A stretch of 64,000 nt of DNA from the NCBI GenBank assembly GCA_009823395.1, contig CM020510.1, forward strand, positions 12,032,273 through 12,096,272. Direction: 5' to 3'. Each line of letters starts with the position of its first letter. Within the stretch, counting starts at the first letter, position 1. The stretch is from Thamnaconus septentrionalis. Taxonomy: Eukaryota; Chordata; Actinopteri; Tetraodontiformes; Monacanthidae. Under the pieces are notes generated by a model that saw only the letters and a list, made by a program, of their open reading frames with translations, made no database searches and had not been told where the DNA came from. The position numbers and the translations under genes are program-made. Below, piece after piece: positions 60,401-64,000 of the stretch.

Positions 60401-63400
60401 ATGTCCAGGCCCCATACCAGGTCCCATCCCATGTCCAGGTCCCATCCCATGTCCAGGTCCCATCCCATGTCCAGGCCCCATCCCATGTCCAGGTCCCATA
60501 CCAGGCCCCATACCAGGTCCCATACCAGGTCCCATACCAGGTCCAGGACCATTTCCATTTTCATTTCCAGGCCCAGGTCCAAATCCATTTCCAGGCCCAG
60601 GCCCAAAGCCTGGTCCTGGCGGACATTTGTTAGACATGGGACCCTGGTTTGGTCCAGGAGGACCACCATAGTCACCTGCCATGGGACTGCCATACTCCCC
60701 TCCCATTGCGCTGTTGTCGACAGGGATGGGACGAGGCGGGGTGGGGAGGAGGCCGACTCCAGGGGGCGGTTTGGGAAGAGGGTTGATGCCTTGCTTCTTC
60801 AGCTCCTCCACCTCCTTCTCATCCTCGGCTCCAGCCTCTGCATCCTCAGCCAGCATCTAAAGAAGCAAAAGTTACAAAAATTTTAAACTGAGAGGATACA
60901 AAGAGTTTCAAGCATGCAATTCAGTAAGTTTGGAGGACCTCAAATGTGCATCAAAATATAATAATATAATCTGCATATAAATACATAAATCTATTGCATT
61001 TAAAGGCTTAAGTGTGAACTAGTGACGACTGTGAGTCTCACCTTGTTGAGCAGCTCCTGGGTGTCGTCATTGAGGGGTTCATGGGAAAACATGCATTCGT
61101 CGTTGTTGACACACTTCCCAGTGGTGTGAAACAGCTTGCAGGGGAATTCACGTGGCACAAGAGTCAAGGATGAAAAACAGTCTGCAATGCCAATTCTAGC
61201 TGGTGCACATTCATGTAAAAACAAACCCCTGGGAACAGTTTGGCAAAGGATATCATGCATGTATGGACAGTGGTCGGCACGAGCGCAAAACCCGGTGATG
61301 TAGAACTTGCACAGCTCCTTCTTTTTGGGCAGCTCGATGTCATGGCTGAAGTTACAGTGGTCACCCTGAGGAGAAACAACAAAAAAAGTGCTTTTAACAA
61401 ATCCTGTACATCTGTGTAGCGCCATGCGATAACTGAAAGGCCAAAAAGAGAGAGAGAAAAAAACAAAACGTTTCATCTTACCCAGGTACATCTCCCCTCA
61501 ATGTAGTACTTGCAGATGGCCTTTCCTTTCTTATCTTGGTGCTTGTCGTTGTGATTCCTCCTTCCGAGCCCTCCCCCTTCATGGCCTCCACCTCCATCCT
61601 ACAGATTCAACAGAGCAATCAAAAATATTCATTTCATTCTTGAGGATTAAATACAATATGGATGGAGGAGCTCCATGTGTTTGGCCCCATGGAGCTCCAT
61701 CCTGAAGGGAATCAAAAAGTACCATTGTCTTAAATAGAAGGAAAAAAAAAAACTATCAAAGTACTTAAAGACCTTGTGAACATCACTGGACTAGAACTGT
61801 GAAAATTTACCCCATTGTCCATGTCTCCGTGGTGGTCATCATCCATCACCATGTCGCCTCTTCCTCTTCCTCGATTGCGGCCCCTTCCTCCTCGCATCAT
61901 GCCCCGTCCTCCTTTACCCCTCCCTCGCCCACGGCCACCTTTGATTCCTGATCCAGAAAATAAGACAGAATCAAAGAGTGAGGGGGTGTTTGTTAAAGCA
62001 CACCACCTTGACAAGCAGCATTATTTTTTCTGTGAACGTACCTCTCCCTCTGTCTTTTGACTTCCTGTAATGGTTTAGCTCTTTCGAGTAGTCGTCATAG
62101 TCATCTTCCCCCATGTTCTCATAGTCGTCCTCGCCATAGTGCTAATAACAGTGCAGTGAGAGCGTTATCAATACAACTTTCCAGAGGTTTTGCTAAACAC
62201 AAACTGGACGTCGCCTCGACTTCAAATGATGCATCTCACCTCCTGCATCTCGTCTCCGTAGCCATCTCCATCATCGTTATCTCCTCCCATCTTTCCCCCT
62301 CCCATCCGCCCCCCTCTACCTCGGCCTCTTCCTCTCCTCCCTCCCCTCATTCCGCCCCGTCCTCTCATGTTCTTCATACGTGATTTGCCACCTGATAAAA
62401 AGCAGAGACATTAAAGAGAAGAAGCAATGGTAGTAACAATAATAATAATAATAATAATAATAATGAAAACACATTTAATTTATAATGCACTTTACATTTA
62501 AGCAGTCTCAAAGTGCTACAGAGACAAATACAATAAAGAAAAAGAAAAAAACAAAAAAACAACCTGCCATGACAAGTGGCAGGTAAGGGGGAAGAAGTAA
62601 AACCGCTGCTGACGTACCTCTTCCTCCACGGCCGCCTCCTCCCTCTTTCGCCTTGCGGTACTGGTTGAGCTCCTTGGCAAAATCATCATAGTCCTCCTCG
62701 ACAATGTCCTCCTCCTCTTCTCCCTCAAAGTTGTCTTCTTCGTACTCGTCGTAGCCACCGTAGCTCTGCTTGTCCGCCTTCATGTAGCTGCCTTTCTTTG
62801 AGCTGCCGTAGGGCCCGTGAGCCTGCTGAGAGAAAAAGAAACACTGTGAATTTGAATACGGTCATAGCTAAGAAGACCATGTGCGATAACGGTTCCTTGG
62901 ACATACAGGTGGGGGATAATGCGGGCTGTACTCTCTGTATTTCCTTTTCTCACTGGGGCTATAGTCGGAATCATCGCTGAAGTCCGAGTGGTCATCATCA
63001 GAGGATGCATGACGCTGAAAGAGTGGGAAAAAATAAAATCAGAAAAACTGACAGATTTTAAAGGAGACAGTAAGATGCAAAAAGGACATTCTTATTTTTC
63101 TTCAGCAGCTGCCAATGTTCATACTTTGTGCTTGGATTTGCGTTTCTTCTTGGCCCTCCTCTTCTCCCTTTCCCGCTCCTTCTCTTTCTTCCGCTTCCTC
63201 TTGCGACGATATGCCCTCTCCTCGTCGGAATTGCTGCTGGGGTGGCCCTCCTTACTTCGCCGAGGCCTCTCTCCAAGCCCCTCTCCGGCGTCACCTCCAC
63301 CTCCTGTGTCATCAGGCCTGTCCGCACCTCCTACCGCTGCAGACATTCTTCACCCATCTCCTCTTCCACCACTTCTCCCCCGTCATCTTCGAGCTCTCCC

Positions 63401-63424
63401 TCCTCCAACTCTCCATCCTCTCGC
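57430..63424 (-). CDS. zc3h4: ZC3H4, CCCH zinc-finger protein; 13 exons, 5' end outside the window
   Basis: With WDR82, ZC3H4 forms the nuclear Restrictor that ends non-productive transcription. Exons: 63424-63125, 63014-62907, 62825-62618, 62388-62240, 62141-62042, 61947-61811, 61598-61482, 61365-61254, 61151-61042, 60856-60012, 59887-59610, 59516-59298, 59090-57430. In order: acidic [14 protein letters not shown]; basic [11 protein letters not shown]; two YDD(F/Y)xKELNxYRK blocks and RG-rich linkers; fingers [38 protein letters not shown] and [40 protein letters not shown]; a GPGM repeat; [24 protein letters not shown] repeats; and C-terminal [16 protein letters not shown], identical to human as remembered. 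Odd: the intron 61253-61152 is AT-AC type, and the frame is broken near 63340 and twice between 58865 and 58733, so the literal sequence does not give an intact protein. The exon conservation suggests sequencing or assembly errors. Confidence 0.93.
60240..60565 (-). repeat. Degenerate repeat coding for GPGM/GPGP in ZC3H4
   Basis: Tandem copies of roughly ggacctgg(g/t)atgggacct on the coding strand produce about 100 residues built from Gly-Pro-Gly-Met and Gly-His-Gly-Met units. The human protein has a different Met/Pro/Gly-rich, DMHPDMHPDM-like repeat in the same region. Confidence 0.85.
61152..61253 (-). other. zc3h4: Minor-class (U12-type) AT-AC intron in ZC3H4
   Basis: 102 bp between the exons for zinc fingers 2 and 3. 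The 5' end is ATATCCTTT, a perfect U12 5' splice site. Near the 3' end is TCCTTGACT, a good U12 branch-point match, with the branch A 12 nt before the terminal AC. Splicing as AT-AC gives [17 protein letters not shown], which aligns with human CPYMHGDFPCKLYHTTG. No GT-AG alternative gives this junction. Confidence 0.85.
62439..62464. repeat. (AAT)n microsatellite in a ZC3H4 intron
   Basis: About nine AAT units between the exons at 62388 and 62618. Confidence 0.9.
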
Positions 63425-64000
63425 CTGTGTGCGCACACAATTGACATCGACAAAGTCAGGTATATCATCTTTTCAAGCTAGACGCCTATGTCCTTTAAGT
63501 TGTCCATAGTTTTGAAGACAACCATTGATTTAATTCAAAATAGATTTATTATTGTCTAACACCCAGAGATTGCAAAACAATGCCATGGAAAACCAAGTAC
63601 AGAGGTCCGCCAGATGGAAGCAAAACGCAGTGAACTACCAACTACTTACTCATGAGAGGTAAAACGTGCCTCACCCATTTTTCCAAACACACAAAACAAT
63701 ATGGTGTATTTACACAGCACCTGTGTTTTCGCAGCTGTTTTCCAGTTCAAACTCAAGAAATGCCACCACTTTCAGGACATTAGGGGTGAACGCAAATTTT
63801 AAGGCCAGTACCATAAAAGATAGGAATTTTGATTTGTCTAACCACTGCCATTAATACCGTTTAACAAAGTTGACTCAACTATCACACAGTGACCCTGTAA
63901 AACTGATCAACTTGTGTATTCAAGGGTTATGTAAGGTTGAGAGTGAAAATGCTGTTCACCTTTGAGGCACCGATTTATGCGCAAAGGTCAAAATCTTCCA
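63425..64000 (-). other. ZC3H4 intron upstream of the first exon seen
   Basis: AT-rich sequence with no exon that I can support. The Pro-rich N-terminal exon known in the human protein is expected to the right of the window. Confidence 0.5.

Noticed and set aside
59972..60886. 304-codon plus-strand frame rich in Arg, Ser, His and Pro
   Set aside because: It is the mirror of the GPGM repeat exon of ZC3H4, with no splice or family support.
61000..61491. Continuous 163-codon frame across zinc fingers 2 and 3 as a single exon
   Set aside because: It reads through the 102-bp AT-AC intron and into the intron upstream of finger 2; alignment to the human zinc fingers requires removal of 61152-61253.

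Overview
This is a vertebrate nuclear window, most likely from a teleost fish. The coding exons are small and split by short GT-AG introns, the creatine kinase has the fish-type N-terminus ([10 protein letters not shown]), and the spacers are packed with (CA)n, (TC)n and (TA)n microsatellites and fish-type dispersed repeats. There are no operons or bacterial features. Everything below was read from the sequence by translation, splice-site inspection and recall of the human proteins; no search was run.

Layout: (1) 1-9150, plus strand: 3' end of the MARK4 kinase gene, including the KA1-domain exon and the alternative exon that makes the short isoform. (2) 9245-13500, minus: complete muscle creatine kinase gene (CKM), 8 coding exons, 380 aa, tail-to-tail with MARK4. 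(3) 13500-20260: intergenic DNA with the CKM promoter, a tRNA-headed SINE and microsatellites. (4) 20260-about 26780, plus: complete kinesin light chain KLC3, 13 coding exons, 513 aa. (5) 27269-32774, minus: complete ERCC2/XPD helicase, 23 exons, 760 aa, tail-to-tail with KLC3. (6) 34201-35193, minus: a one-exon CDC42 effector (BORG/CDC42EP family) with a polyglutamine tract. (7) 35.2-57.1 kb: a 22-kb gene-poor stretch full of microsatellites. (8) 57430-63424 and beyond the right edge, minus: ZC3H4, a CCCH zinc-finger protein of transcription termination/restriction, with 13 exons seen and the N-terminus outside.

The genes do not form a pathway. MARK4, CKM, KLC3, ERCC2 and ZC3H4 all lie in human 19q13.32 (from memory), so this is an ancient conserved linkage group, with the CDC42EP gene as an addition.

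The items most worth a second look are: the MARK4 terminal exons that are read in two frames, both of which match vertebrate isoforms; a 102-bp AT-AC (U12-type) intron in ZC3H4 that has no stop and is divisible by three; an 185-bp scrap at 53.7 kb that joins ZC3H4 coding and 3'-flank sequence in circularly permuted order; reading-frame breaks in ZC3H4; an extra intron in CKM flanked by an AGGTGCT repeat; and a CRIB-core substitution in the CDC42EP protein.
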